DNA of 14,169 bases from DASPTB01 sp035623615 (GTDB taxonomy: Bacteria > Actinomycetota > UBA4738): NCBI GenBank assembly GCA_035623615.1, contig DASPTB010000270.1, positions 1-14,169 of the forward strand, in the 5' to 3' direction. How positions within the stretch are numbered: position 1 is the first letter of the stretch; every line of letters starts with the position of its first letter. Position numbers and translations under genes: made by a program. The notes beneath the pieces are model-generated. The model saw nothing but the letters and a program-made list of their open reading frames with translations. It had not been told where the DNA came from and ran no database searches. Positions 1-6,491 of the stretch are shown here, piece by piece.

Positions 1-480
1 AAGATCGTCGACCTGTACGGCGGGCGCGGGCTCACCGAATACCGGTATTCGTCGTCGAACGAGAACGGCGTCGACCTTTCGATCGAGTACCTGTCGCGGC
101 CGGGACCCTGCCTGGTCATGGCGAACCTCGTGGACTTCGACTCCAAGTACGGGCATCGCAACGACGCCCCCGGCTACGCTGCGGCCGTCGAGGCCCTCGA
201 CCGGCGCATCCCTGCACTTGTGGAGGCGGCGACGGGCGGCGAGGGCAGGGGACTTTTCTTCCTCACCGGCGACCACGGGTGCGACCCGACGAACCTCCCC
301 TCCACGGACCACACCCGCGAGTACACTCCGGTCCTGGTGGCCGGGGCTCGGACCTCCGCGGCGGCAGATCTCGGGACGCGGGCGTGCTTCGGCGACCTGG
401 GGGTGACCGTGGCGGGCGCCCTCGGAGTGGACGCGACGGGCCTCGCCGGCACGAGCTTCCTGGAGGCGCTGAGCCTCTAG
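1..480 (+). CDS. deoB: Phosphopentomutase, C-terminal part (partial at window edge)
   Basis: The reading frame is open from base 1, so the start lies outside the window. Phosphopentomutase interconverts ribose/deoxyribose 1-phosphate and 5-phosphate in nucleoside catabolism, in the cytoplasm. The visible 159 residues hold the C-terminal half of the alkaline-phosphatase-type metal-binding core. The conserved NLVDFDSKYGHRND stretch, the GDHGCDPT motif with metal-binding Asp and His, and STDHTREYTP with a further His ligand follow in the family's usual order and spacing. The end (FLEALSL) is a normal DeoB C-terminus. An ATG at 118 lies inside the conserved core, so it is not the true start. The intramembrane protease gene follows after 54 bases. 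Sister enzymes such as cofactor-independent phosphoglycerate mutase share the fold, but the DFD.KYGHRND and DHTREY signatures favour DeoB. Confidence 0.9.
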   Translation, partial: KIVDLYGGRGLTEYRYSSSNENGVDLSIEYLSRPGPCLVMANLVDFDSKYGHRNDAPGYAAAVEALDRRIPALVEAATGGEGRGLFFLTGDHGCDPTNLPSTDHTREYTPVLVAGARTSAAADLGTRACFGDLGVTVAGALGVDATGLAGTSFLEALSL

Positions 481-534
481 CCGTGCGAGCGGGACCGCCG
501 CCCGGAGCCCTTTCGGCGGGAGCGTGGGGTCGAG

Positions 535-1179
535 ATGCGGAACGTGCTGAACACCGTGTACTTCGCGATCGGGCTGCTGATCGCGCTCGACCTGCACGAG
601 TACGCGCACGCCTTCGTGGCGGTGCGGCTGGGCGATCAGACCCCGAGGACGATGGGTCGCCTCACCCTCAACCCTCGACCTCTCGTAGACCCTTTCGGTA
701 CCCTCGTGCTTCCGGGGATACTGTTGCTGCCGGTGTTGCTGGCGAACACGGTGTACGCGCCGATCTTCGCTTACGCCAAGCCGATGCCCCTGAACCCGTG
801 GAACCTGCGCCGCAAGGGCGCCGACGCAGTCTGGGTGGCGCTCGCCGGGATCGGCGCCAACGTGGCGCTGGCGTTCGCGTTCGGCGCGCTCCTGCGCGTG
901 TCGCACACCGGGGAGCTCACGCGCTTCCTGGTCGCCTGCCTGCAGGTGAACGTCGTCATGGCGGCGATCCAGATCGTCCCCATCCCCGGCCTGGACGGGG
1001 GAAGGTTCGTCGCCCGGTTCCTCTCGCCGCGGCCCCAGGAGGTCTTCGTCGGGCTCGAGCAGTACCTTTCCTTGTTCCTGCTGGCGGCGTTCTTCCTGCT
1101 GCGGGGACCGCTGCTCAGCTTCGTTGGGGTCGTGGGAAACGGCATCTGCCGGCTCGCGGCCGGCGGACCCTGCCTGTAG
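535..1179 (+). CDS. Site-2 protease family (M50) intramembrane zinc metalloprotease
   Basis: This 214-residue, mostly hydrophobic protein is a membrane-embedded metalloprotease of the compact M50B/SpoIVFB-like group. The HEYAH zinc motif (His21, Glu22, His25) sits in the first membrane segment. A conserved NPRPLVDPFG element follows at about 46-55, an AGIGAN element at 104-109 stands in for the usual AGPxxN, and the third zinc ligand is probably Asp154 in PGLDGG. Further hydrophobic segments lie near 56-80, 97-120, 130-150 and 172-195. The ATG at 535 follows a weak purine-rich stretch and places the HExxH at the usual distance. In many actinobacteria and firmicutes a protease of this type lies just upstream of scpA, as here. 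No trpS gene lies between them, unlike in several relatives. The substrate is unknown. Confidence 0.9.
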   Translation: MRNVLNTVYFAIGLLIALDLHEYAHAFVAVRLGDQTPRTMGRLTLNPRPLVDPFGTLVLPGILLLPVLLANTVYAPIFAYAKPMPLNPWNLRRKGADAVWVALAGIGANVALAFAFGALLRVSHTGELTRFLVACLQVNVVMAAIQIVPIPGLDGGRFVARFLSPRPQEVFVGLEQYLSLFLLAAFFLLRGPLLSFVGVVGNGICRLAAGGPCL

Positions 1180-1211
1180 AAGGCGGCGAGGTCCCCGGGA
1201 GATCCCGATGA

Positions 1212-1240
1212 TTGAAGGGCCGATCGGGCGCCGATAGCAT
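1212..1240 (+). promoter_or_regulatory. Predicted sigma-70-type promoter for scpA-scpB-rluB
   Basis: TTGAAG (1212-1217) and TAGCAT (1235-1240) are separated by 17 bases in the 202-base gap after the protease gene. Transcription would begin near 1247, giving a leader of about 135 bases before the scpA GTG at 1382. Confidence 0.6.
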
Positions 1241-1381
1241 GACCCTCATCGACCGCCTCGATTCGTCGACCCGTCCCGGTACCGGGGCCCGGCGGGCCCG
1301 CGTCGCACCGCCGAGCCCTCGATTCCCGGTCCCCGCAGCGGACGGCGACCGCGTCCCCACCATTCGTCAGCCGAGCCGACC

Positions 1382-2191
1382 GTGAGTCCCACGACACCAG
1401 AGGACCAGGAGTTCCTCGTCGAGCTGCCCGTCTTCTCCGGGCCGTTTCGGCTCCTGGCCGAGCTCATCCTCGACCAGCGCGTCGACGTCTGCGACGTGCC
1501 GGTCGCGACGCTCACCGACGGGTTTCTGCGCGGGGGGGTGCGCGAGATGCCGACCTGGTCCCTGGAGGAGGCGACCTGGTTCCTGGCCGTGTGCGCGCTG
1601 ATGCTCGAGCTGAAGGTGGGGAGACTCCTGCCGCGACCGTCGGTGGAGACCGAGGAGGACCTGCTCGGCGGCGCGTCCCCCGACCTTCTGTTCGCGCGCA
1701 CCATCGAGCTGGCGGCCCTCCGCGACGTGGCGGAAACCCTCGCGCTTCACATGGCCGAGGCCGAGCAGCTGGTGCCCCGGACGGTGGGACCCCCGCCGGA
1801 GTTCGCCCATCTGTATCCCGACGTGCTCTCGGCCGTGTCGTCGCAGGACCTGCAGCGTCTCGCCGTGGCGATGCTTCGCCCACCCCCCGCGCTCGATCTT
1901 TCCCATGTGACCCCGATCAGGGCGTCTGTGGAGGGCGCGCTGGCGTCGATCCGGCAGCGGCTCGAGCTCCTTTCGGAGGCGCGGTTCCGGGATCTCCTGG
2001 AGGATGCGAGCGACCGCATCCAGGTCGTGGTGCGGTTCCTGGCCCTGTTGGAGCTGCACCGTCAAGGAGAGGTCCAGCTCCTCCAGGCCGAGCGGTTCGG
2101 CGAGATCGAGATCCGAAGGATGCAACCGTCGGTCGAGCATGAGAGTGTGAACCTGGAGCCTCATGGGTGGGACGACCCCGACCAGACGTGA
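1382..2191 (+). CDS. scpA: Segregation and condensation protein A (kleisin)
   Basis: ScpA is the kleisin subunit of the bacterial SMC-ScpAB condensin. It bridges the SMC heads and recruits ScpB for chromosome organisation and segregation. The 269-residue product opens with FLVELPVFSGPFRLLAELI and DVCDVPVATLTDGFL, the divergent counterpart of the family N-terminus (F.GPLDLLL..I....DI.DIPI..IT..YL). The motif LEEATWFLAVCALMLELKVGRLLP follows at about 60-84 and matches the helix that contacts the SMC neck. A short C-terminal winged-helix segment ending near residue 255 (VVRFLALLELHRQGEVQLLQ) is the SMC-cap-binding part. The GTG start lacks a clear Shine-Dalgarno site, but nothing conserved lies upstream in frame. 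scpB follows 49 bases on, and the two are almost certainly co-transcribed. The usual upstream actinobacterial parA is absent. Confidence 0.93.
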   Translation: MSPTTPEDQEFLVELPVFSGPFRLLAELILDQRVDVCDVPVATLTDGFLRGGVREMPTWSLEEATWFLAVCALMLELKVGRLLPRPSVETEEDLLGGASPDLLFARTIELAALRDVAETLALHMAEAEQLVPRTVGPPPEFAHLYPDVLSAVSSQDLQRLAVAMLRPPPALDLSHVTPIRASVEGALASIRQRLELLSEARFRDLLEDASDRIQVVVRFLALLELHRQGEVQLLQAERFGEIEIRRMQPSVEHESVNLEPHGWDDPDQT

Positions 2192-2240
2192 AGGAACCGC
2201 CGATGCCAAGGTCGAGAGAGACAGGACGGAGGACCTGAAG

Positions 2241-2816
2241 GTGACGGATGCGATGGACGCTCGCGAGGACGATGTTCGCAGGGCGCTGGAGGCGATCCTG
2301 TTCCTGGCCGACGAGCCGATCGGGACCGCATCCCTCGCCCAGGTCGTGGAGACCCCGCGGCGGGACGTGGAGGACCGGCTGCGGGAGCTCGCCCTGGGCT
2401 ATGAGGAGCGCGGGTCGGGCCTGACGCTTCGAGAGGTCGCGGGCGGTTGGCGCCTGTACACACACCCCGACCTGGCCCCGATCGTCGAGCAGTTCGTCCT
2501 GTCCTCGCGTCACGCCCGACTCACCAAGGCTTCGCTCGAGACGCTCGCGATCGTCGCCTACAAGCAGCCCGTCACGCGGCACCAGATCACGAGCATTCGC
2601 GGCGTGAACGTCGACGGCGTCCTGCGGTCGCTGACGGAGCGGGGACTCATCGAGGAGGTCGGCCGGGACGACGGCCCCGGGCGGGCGGTGCTGTACGGGA
2701 CGACGACCGAGTTCCTGGAGCGCCTGGGCCTTGCCTCGCTCGCCGACCTGCCGCCGATCGCCCCGCTCCTCGTCGACTCGGATGCCGCGGCCGCCGACGG
2801 CGCCGACTCCCGCTGA
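2241..2816 (+). CDS. scpB: Segregation and condensation protein B
   Basis: ScpB dimerises through winged-helix domains and stabilises ScpA on SMC. The diagnostic core is SLETLAIVAYKQPVTRHQI followed by RGVNVDGVLRSLTERGLIEEVGR, nearly identical to the family signature, preceded by a first winged helix starting VRRALEAILFLADEPI. I chose GTG 2241 (191 residues) because GGAGG at 2228-2232 lies 8 bases before it and the conserved region starts soon after. An in-frame ATG at 2163 would add 26 unconserved residues and overlap scpA; it has a poorer site. The C-terminus (about 170-191) is an Ala/Asp-rich tail. The rluB start lies inside this gene, so translation of the two is probably coupled. Confidence 0.93.
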   Translation: MTDAMDAREDDVRRALEAILFLADEPIGTASLAQVVETPRRDVEDRLRELALGYEERGSGLTLREVAGGWRLYTHPDLAPIVEQFVLSSRHARLTKASLETLAIVAYKQPVTRHQITSIRGVNVDGVLRSLTERGLIEEVGRDDGPGRAVLYGTTTEFLERLGLASLADLPPIAPLLVDSDAAAADGADSR

Positions 2817-3600
2817 GGGCGAACGCCTGCAGCGGGCACTGGCCCGTGCCGGCTTCGGCTCCCGGCGATCCTGCGAGGACCTCATCCGTGAGGGGCGGGT
2901 CCGCATCGGCAAACGGGTCGCCGTCCTCGGCGATCGGGTGGATCCTGGCCGCGACCGGATCACCGTCGACGGCGTCCCCGTTTCAGCGAACCCGGCGGCC
3001 CGGTACGTCGCCCTGCACAAGCCCGCGGGCGTCACGACGACGATGGGGGACCCTCACGCGCGACGGACGATCGCGGAGTTCGTTCCGCGGGGGCCGCGGC
3101 TGTTCCCGGTGGGACGGCTCGATCGCGAGTCCGAGGGGCTGCTGCTGCTGACCAACGACGGCGAACTCGCCCACATGCTGCAGCATCCCCGGTACGGAGT
3201 TGAGAAGGAGTACCTGGCCGAGGTCGAGGGGACGCCGCGGCCCCCCGCGGTGCGGCGCCTGGTGACCGGCGTCCAGCTGGAGGACGGCCCCGCGCGCGCC
3301 GTCTCGGCGCGGCTCGTCGGCGCCCGCTCCGGCCGCGCCGCCGTGCGGATCGTCATGGTCGAGGGTCGCAACCGTGAGGTTCGCCGCATGCTCGACGCGG
3401 TGGGGCATCCGGTCACGCGGCTCGTTCGCACGCGCCTCGGGCCGGTTCGGCTGGGAACGCTCAAGGCCGGCCGGACCAGGGCGCTCACCCCGGAGGAAGT
3501 GCGGGGGCTCTACGAGGCGACCGCGAGAAGCGGGGCGGCCCCATCCCGCGGCACCACCGGCCGCCGAGCGCCCCCGAAGCGAGAGCAGCGCCGCCGGTGA
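2782..3600 (+). CDS. rluB: RluB/RsuA-family 23S rRNA pseudouridine synthase
   Basis: The 272-residue enzyme would isomerise a specific uridine of 23S rRNA to pseudouridine, by analogy with RluB (U2605 in E. coli). An N-terminal S4 RNA-binding domain (about 14-65, ERLQRALARAGFGSRR then VRIGKRV) is followed by the catalytic domain. GRLDRESEGLLLLTNDG carries the catalytic Asp114, and RMLDAVGHPVTRLVRTRLGPV is the conserved C-terminal RNA-contact element. A basic tail (RRAPPKREQRRR) ends the protein. ATG 2782 is preferred because it gives a short lead-in to the S4 domain; an earlier in-frame ATG at 2731 gives only low-complexity Arg/Ser residues. It overlaps scpB by 35 bases without its own Shine-Dalgarno site, implying translational coupling. 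scpAB-rluB is a recurrent gene order. The uridine target is inferred, and RluE/RluF-type specificity cannot be ruled out. Confidence 0.88.
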   Translation: MPRPPTAPTPAEGERLQRALARAGFGSRRSCEDLIREGRVRIGKRVAVLGDRVDPGRDRITVDGVPVSANPAARYVALHKPAGVTTTMGDPHARRTIAEFVPRGPRLFPVGRLDRESEGLLLLTNDGELAHMLQHPRYGVEKEYLAEVEGTPRPPAVRRLVTGVQLEDGPARAVSARLVGARSGRAAVRIVMVEGRNREVRRMLDAVGHPVTRLVRTRLGPVRLGTLKAGRTRALTPEEVRGLYEATARSGAAPSRGTTGRRAPPKREQRRR

Positions 3601-3642
3601 GGGAGAGGGCATCCGCCCGCGTTGTCGAGTGGAGGTCGAGAC

Positions 3643-3741
3643 TTGAGACCACCCCTGCTCATCTCGTATTTCACGTGCAACTCTCAACCGGGGTGAACCC
3701 TGGACCTGAGGTTGCCGTCCTTGTGACATGCTGACCTCACC
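3643..3741 (+). promoter_or_regulatory. Probable cmk-der promoter region with inverted repeats
   Basis: This 99-base stretch of the rluB-cmk gap holds several possible elements. TTGAGA (3643-3648) lies 18 bases before a weak TATTTC (3667-3672). A second weak candidate is TGGACC (3701-3706), 17 bases, then TGACAT (3724-3729). Between them lies a nested dyad: GGGT-GA-ACCC at 3691-3700, flanked by CC/GG, and an outer CAACC (3685-3689)/GGTTG (3710-3714). None of the promoter pairs is strong, so only the presence of regulatory structure is claimed. Confidence 0.35.
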
Positions 3742-4425
3742 ATGAGCAAACGCCGCCGAGAGGCACCGGTCGTGGTCGCGATCGACGGGCCGGCGGGAGC
3801 CGGCAAGAGCACGCTTGCCCGTGGGCTGGCGCGCGCGCTCGGCGTCGCCTACGTCAACACCGGCCTGATGTACCGGGCGGTGGCGCGTGCGGCCGTCGTC
3901 GGCGGCGTCGACCCGGTGGAGGAGGAGGCGCTGGAGCGAGTCGCGCGAGGCATCGGGTTCGACCTCGACGAAGGCGATCCGCCCTCGCTCCGCATCGACG
4001 GGGCGGCGCCCGACGAGGCGCTGCTGGGTCCCGACGTCGAAGACGTCGTGTCCACGGTCTCCAGCCATCCCCGGGTCCGAGCGCTCCTGCGCGAGACGCA
4101 GCGACGGCTGGGGTCGCGAGGAGCCGTCATGGAGGGACGCGACATCGCCACGGTGGTGTTCCCGGGCGCCGACGCGAAGATCTTTGTCACGGCGTCGCCG
4201 GACGCGCGCGAGGCCCGCCGCGGGCGCGAGCGCGCCGCGGCGGGCGACGTGACGACCCGGGACGCGCTGGATGCGAGGACCAACCCGCTCGAGCCCTCGC
4301 CGGGAGCCGTCGTCATCGACGCGACGAACCTCTCGATCGCTGAGGTGCTGGCGCGCGCTCTGGAAATCGTCCGCAACGCGCGCCCCGACCTTGCGGGCGA
4401 CGCCGGAGGCGCGGTCCGTGCCTGA
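3742..4425 (+). CDS. cmk: Cytidylate kinase
   Basis: Cmk phosphorylates CMP and dCMP with ATP, feeding RNA, DNA and CDP-lipid synthesis. The 227-residue length is normal. The P-loop GPAGAGKST is at 16-24. VNTGLMYRA (38-46) is the CMP-entry motif, MEGRDIATVVFP holds the Arg-Asp pair of the CMP site, and TTRDALDARTNPL is the lid/acceptor element with its conserved Arg and Asp residues. The Asp usual in the (D)(S/T)G.(M/I)YR motif is Asn39 here. The ATG has no Shine-Dalgarno sequence, so it may be leaderless or weakly initiated. The gene overlaps der by 8 bases, the classical actinobacterial cmk-der pairing downstream of scpAB-rluB. Confidence 0.93.
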   Translation: MSKRRREAPVVVAIDGPAGAGKSTLARGLARALGVAYVNTGLMYRAVARAAVVGGVDPVEEEALERVARGIGFDLDEGDPPSLRIDGAAPDEALLGPDVEDVVSTVSSHPRVRALLRETQRRLGSRGAVMEGRDIATVVFPGADAKIFVTASPDAREARRGRERAAAGDVTTRDALDARTNPLEPSPGAVVIDATNLSIAEVLARALEIVRNARPDLAGDAGGAVRA

Positions 4426-5740
4426 GGAGGGGGCGCCCGTGGTCGCCCTGCTCGGTCGTCAGAACGTCGGGAAGTCGACCCTCGCCAACCGACTCACCGG
4501 GCGGCGAGCCGCGATCGCGCACGAGACGCCGGGCGTGACTCGCGACCGCATCGACCTTCCGGTCACCTGGCGGGGCCGCACGTTCCGTCTGCTCGACACG
4601 GGGGGGTTCGTCCGGCGCGCCCGCGGAATCGACGCGTCGGTCGCGGCGCAGGCGGTGCGCGCCGCGGAGGCCGCCGACCTCGTGCTGCTCGTCGTCGACG
4701 CCGCCACCGGGATTCAGGAGGAGGACGCTGACCTCGCCCACCGGCTGCTGCGCTCGGGAACGCCGGTCCTCGTCGTGGCCAACAAGGTGGACGGAGAGCG
4801 CCAGGAGCCGCTGGCGGCGGAGTTCCACGCACTCGGCCTCGGCGAGCCGGCGCCGGTCTCTGCGCTGCACGGCCGGGGAAGCGGGGAGCTGCTCGATCGC
4901 GTCCTCGACCTCATTTCCGAGTCCGCTGAGTCTCAACCTGAGGATGAGGCAAGCTTCGCGCTCGTGGGAAGGCCAAACGTGGGGAAGTCGTCGCTGTTCA
5001 ACCGCCTCGTCCACGAGGAGCGTGCGGTGGTGCACGACATGCCGGGGACGACGCGCGACGCCGTCGACTCGGTCGTGACCGTCCAGGGCAGGCGTCTGCG
5101 GTTCGTCGACACTGCAGGGTTCCGCCGTCCTCTCAGAACGGAAGGCGTCGAGTACTACGGACTGCTGCGGGCGATCCAGGCCGTGGAGTCCGCGGACGTG
5201 GCACTGCTCGTTCTCGACGCGAACCAGGGCCTGACAGGTGAGGACAAGCGGATCGAGGCGAAAGTCCGCGAGGCGGGCCGCGGGCTCGCCGTCGCGCTCA
5301 ACAAGTGGGATCTCGTCCTCTCGGGGGAGCGGGCGGACCTGTTCGTGCGCCTTTCGGAGGAGGCGCGGGTGATCCCGGGCGCGCCCGTGCTGCGGATGTC
5401 GGCGCTCACCGGGACCGGCGTGGGCCGGCTCGCGCCGACGCTCCTCGGCGTCCACGAGCGGTGGTCGCGCCGCGTCCCCACGGCGGAGGTCAACCGGGTC
5501 CTCGAGCGTGCCACAGGCTCGTACCCGCCGCCGCGAGGCACGCCGCACATTCGCTACGGGACCCAAGTCGCGGCGGGGCCGCCCACCTTCGTGCTGTTCG
5601 GGGCCGAGCGCGTCCCGCCGTCGTACGGCCGGTACCTGGAGAACTCGCTACGCGAGGCGTTCGGCTTCGACGGGGTGCCCATTCGGCTGCGATTCCGCGG
5701 CCGGCGTACCCGCGGCCGGAAGGGGAGCGCCGCCGGATAG
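4418..5740 (+). CDS. der: Ribosome biogenesis GTPase Der (EngA)
   Basis: Der is an essential GTPase with tandem G domains that helps assemble the 50S subunit. In this 440-residue protein the first G domain has GRQNVGKST (13-21), TPGVTRDR, DTGG and NKVD. The second has GRPNVGKSS (184-192), MPGTTRDAVD, DTAGFRR and NKWD. A KH-like RNA-binding domain fills the C-terminus (about 355-435) and ends in a basic tail (RGRRTRGRKG). The GTG start at 4418 is set by GGAGG at 4405-4409, 8 bases upstream, and by the immediate onset of G domain 1. An earlier in-frame ATG at 4271 lies deep inside cmk and gives an Arg/Ser-rich nonsense extension. The gene overlaps the cmk end by 8 bases. Its stop codon lies within the -10 box proposed for tRNA-Pro. 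Confidence 0.95.
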   Translation: MPEEGAPVVALLGRQNVGKSTLANRLTGRRAAIAHETPGVTRDRIDLPVTWRGRTFRLLDTGGFVRRARGIDASVAAQAVRAAEAADLVLLVVDAATGIQEEDADLAHRLLRSGTPVLVVANKVDGERQEPLAAEFHALGLGEPAPVSALHGRGSGELLDRVLDLISESAESQPEDEASFALVGRPNVGKSSLFNRLVHEERAVVHDMPGTTRDAVDSVVTVQGRRLRFVDTAGFRRPLRTEGVEYYGLLRAIQAVESADVALLVLDANQGLTGEDKRIEAKVREAGRGLAVALNKWDLVLSGERADLFVRLSEEARVIPGAPVLRMSALTGTGVGRLAPTLLGVHERWSRRVPTAEVNRVLERATGSYPPPRGTPHIRYGTQVAAGPPTFVLFGAERVPPSYGRYLENSLREAFGFDGVPIRLRFRGRRTRGRKGSAAG

Positions 5741-5743
5741 AAT
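5738..5743 (+). promoter_or_regulatory. Predicted -10 box of tRNA-Pro
   Basis: TAGAAT lies 10 bases before the tRNA 5' end, and its first three bases are the stop codon of der. I see no good -35 hexamer at the right distance. Confidence 0.45.
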
Positions 5744-5753
5744 GCCCGTCAGA

Positions 5754-5828
5754 CGGGCCGTGGCGCAGCTTGGTTAGCGCGTCTGACTGGGGGTCAGAAG
5801 GTCGCCGGTTCAAATCCGGCCGGCCCGA
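5754..5828 (+). tRNA. tRNA-Pro (anticodon GGG)
   Basis: A complete cloverleaf can be folded by eye. The acceptor stem is CGGGCCG (5754-5760) with CGGCCCG (5821-5827). The D stem is GCGC/GCGC at 5763-5766 and 5777-5780. The anticodon stem is TCTGA/TCAGA around loop CTGGGGG, with GGG at 5789-5791. The T stem is GCCGG/CCGGC around TTCAAAT. The discriminator base is A5828. The next bases are CCG, so CCA is not encoded and must be added after transcription. GGG reads the Pro codons CCC and CCT. Confidence 0.95.
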
Positions 5829-5833
5829 CCGGC

Positions 5834-5839
5834 TACCCT
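5834..5839 (+). promoter_or_regulatory. Predicted -10 box for a leaderless phosphatidyltransferase mRNA
   Basis: TACCCT fits TANNNT and ends 7 bases before the GTG at 5847. No Shine-Dalgarno sequence lies between, so transcription and translation probably begin at the same base. Confidence 0.45.
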
Positions 5840-5846
5840 TCTCGGC

Positions 5847-6464
5847 GTGTCCGAACAGCCCGCCGAATCGCTCGACCGCATCGCCACCGTTCCGAACCTG
5901 CTGTCCGCCATTCGGATCGCGCTCATTCCCGTCTTCGTCCTGCTGCTGCTGCACCCCGACACGCAGACCGCCGGGTTGGTGCTGTTCTGCGTGACGGTGG
6001 CCACCGACTGGGTCGACGGCTACGTGGCGCGGCGGACCCACCAGGTCTCGAACCTCGGGAAGGTGCTCGACCCGGTGGCCGACCGCCTGGCGATCGCGGC
6101 GGGGCTCATCACGCTGATGGTCATCGACGCGGTCCCGGTGTGGGCCGGTGTGCTGGTCCTGGTCCGTGACCTGATCGTGCTCTGCGTCGGCGGCTATCTG
6201 GCGGCGCGGCGCGGGGTGAGGATCGACGTGCGCTGGATCGGCAAGATCGCGACCGCCTGCCTGATGGTGGGAATCCCGGCGATCGCGTGGGCCAGTTTCG
6301 GTCTGTGGCTGGAGCCGGTGGCGCGCGTGGGGGGATGGATCCTGTACGGGCTCGGGATCGCCCTCTACTATGCCGCCCTCGTCCCCTACGCGGGCGACGT
6401 GAGGCGGGCTCTCGCCGCCTCGGGCGGGGCGCCGGCCGCCGAACCGCCCGCAGCGGGCCCTTGA
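5847..6464 (+). CDS. CDP-alcohol phosphatidyltransferase (PgsA-like)
   Basis: This 205-residue integral membrane enzyme transfers a phosphatidyl group from CDP-diacylglycerol to an alcohol, probably glycerol 3-phosphate in phosphatidylglycerol synthesis. The full family signature is present: Asp54, Asp57-Gly58, Ala61-Arg62, Gly71, Asp75 and Asp79, with the exact spacing DGxxAR-x8-GxxxDxxxD. The Asp residues bind the divalent metals and the CDP group. Hydrophobic segments lie near 22-36, 40-53, 80-105, 110-125, 145-165 and 170-190. The start TVPNLLSAIRIALIPVF matches the PgsA N-terminus. GTG 5847 lies 18 bases after the tRNA and has no Shine-Dalgarno site, but it has a TANNNT box at the leaderless distance. 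Inositol phosphate or another alcohol is a possible acceptor, since actinobacteria carry several paralogues, so I give no gene symbol. Confidence 0.88.
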   Translation: MSEQPAESLDRIATVPNLLSAIRIALIPVFVLLLLHPDTQTAGLVLFCVTVATDWVDGYVARRTHQVSNLGKVLDPVADRLAIAAGLITLMVIDAVPVWAGVLVLVRDLIVLCVGGYLAARRGVRIDVRWIGKIATACLMVGIPAIAWASFGLWLEPVARVGGWILYGLGIALYYAALVPYAGDVRRALAASGGAPAAEPPAAGP

Positions 6465-6476
6465 GCGCTCCCTGGC

Positions 6477-6482
6477 TATGAT
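6477..6482 (+). promoter_or_regulatory. Predicted -10 box before the sugar nucleotidyltransferase gene
   Basis: TATGAT (5 of 6 to consensus) lies 9 bases before the GTG at 6492 in the 27-base gap. No Shine-Dalgarno sequence is present, again suggesting a leaderless or near-leaderless transcript. There is no convincing -35. Confidence 0.45.
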
Positions 6483-6491
6483 GACCGGGCC

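Noticed and set aside
279..1211. A 310-codon forward frame across the deoB-protease junction
   Set aside because: It lies in another frame over two recognisable genes, and its product is low-complexity Arg/Gly/Pro.
1917..3035. A 372-codon minus-strand frame over scpA, scpB and rluB
   Set aside because: The forward strand encodes three clear family members. The antisense product is Arg/Pro-rich with no motif.
5754..5828. tRNA-Pro as an attachment site for an integrated element
   Set aside because: No partial tRNA copy, integrase gene or change in base composition is seen on either side.
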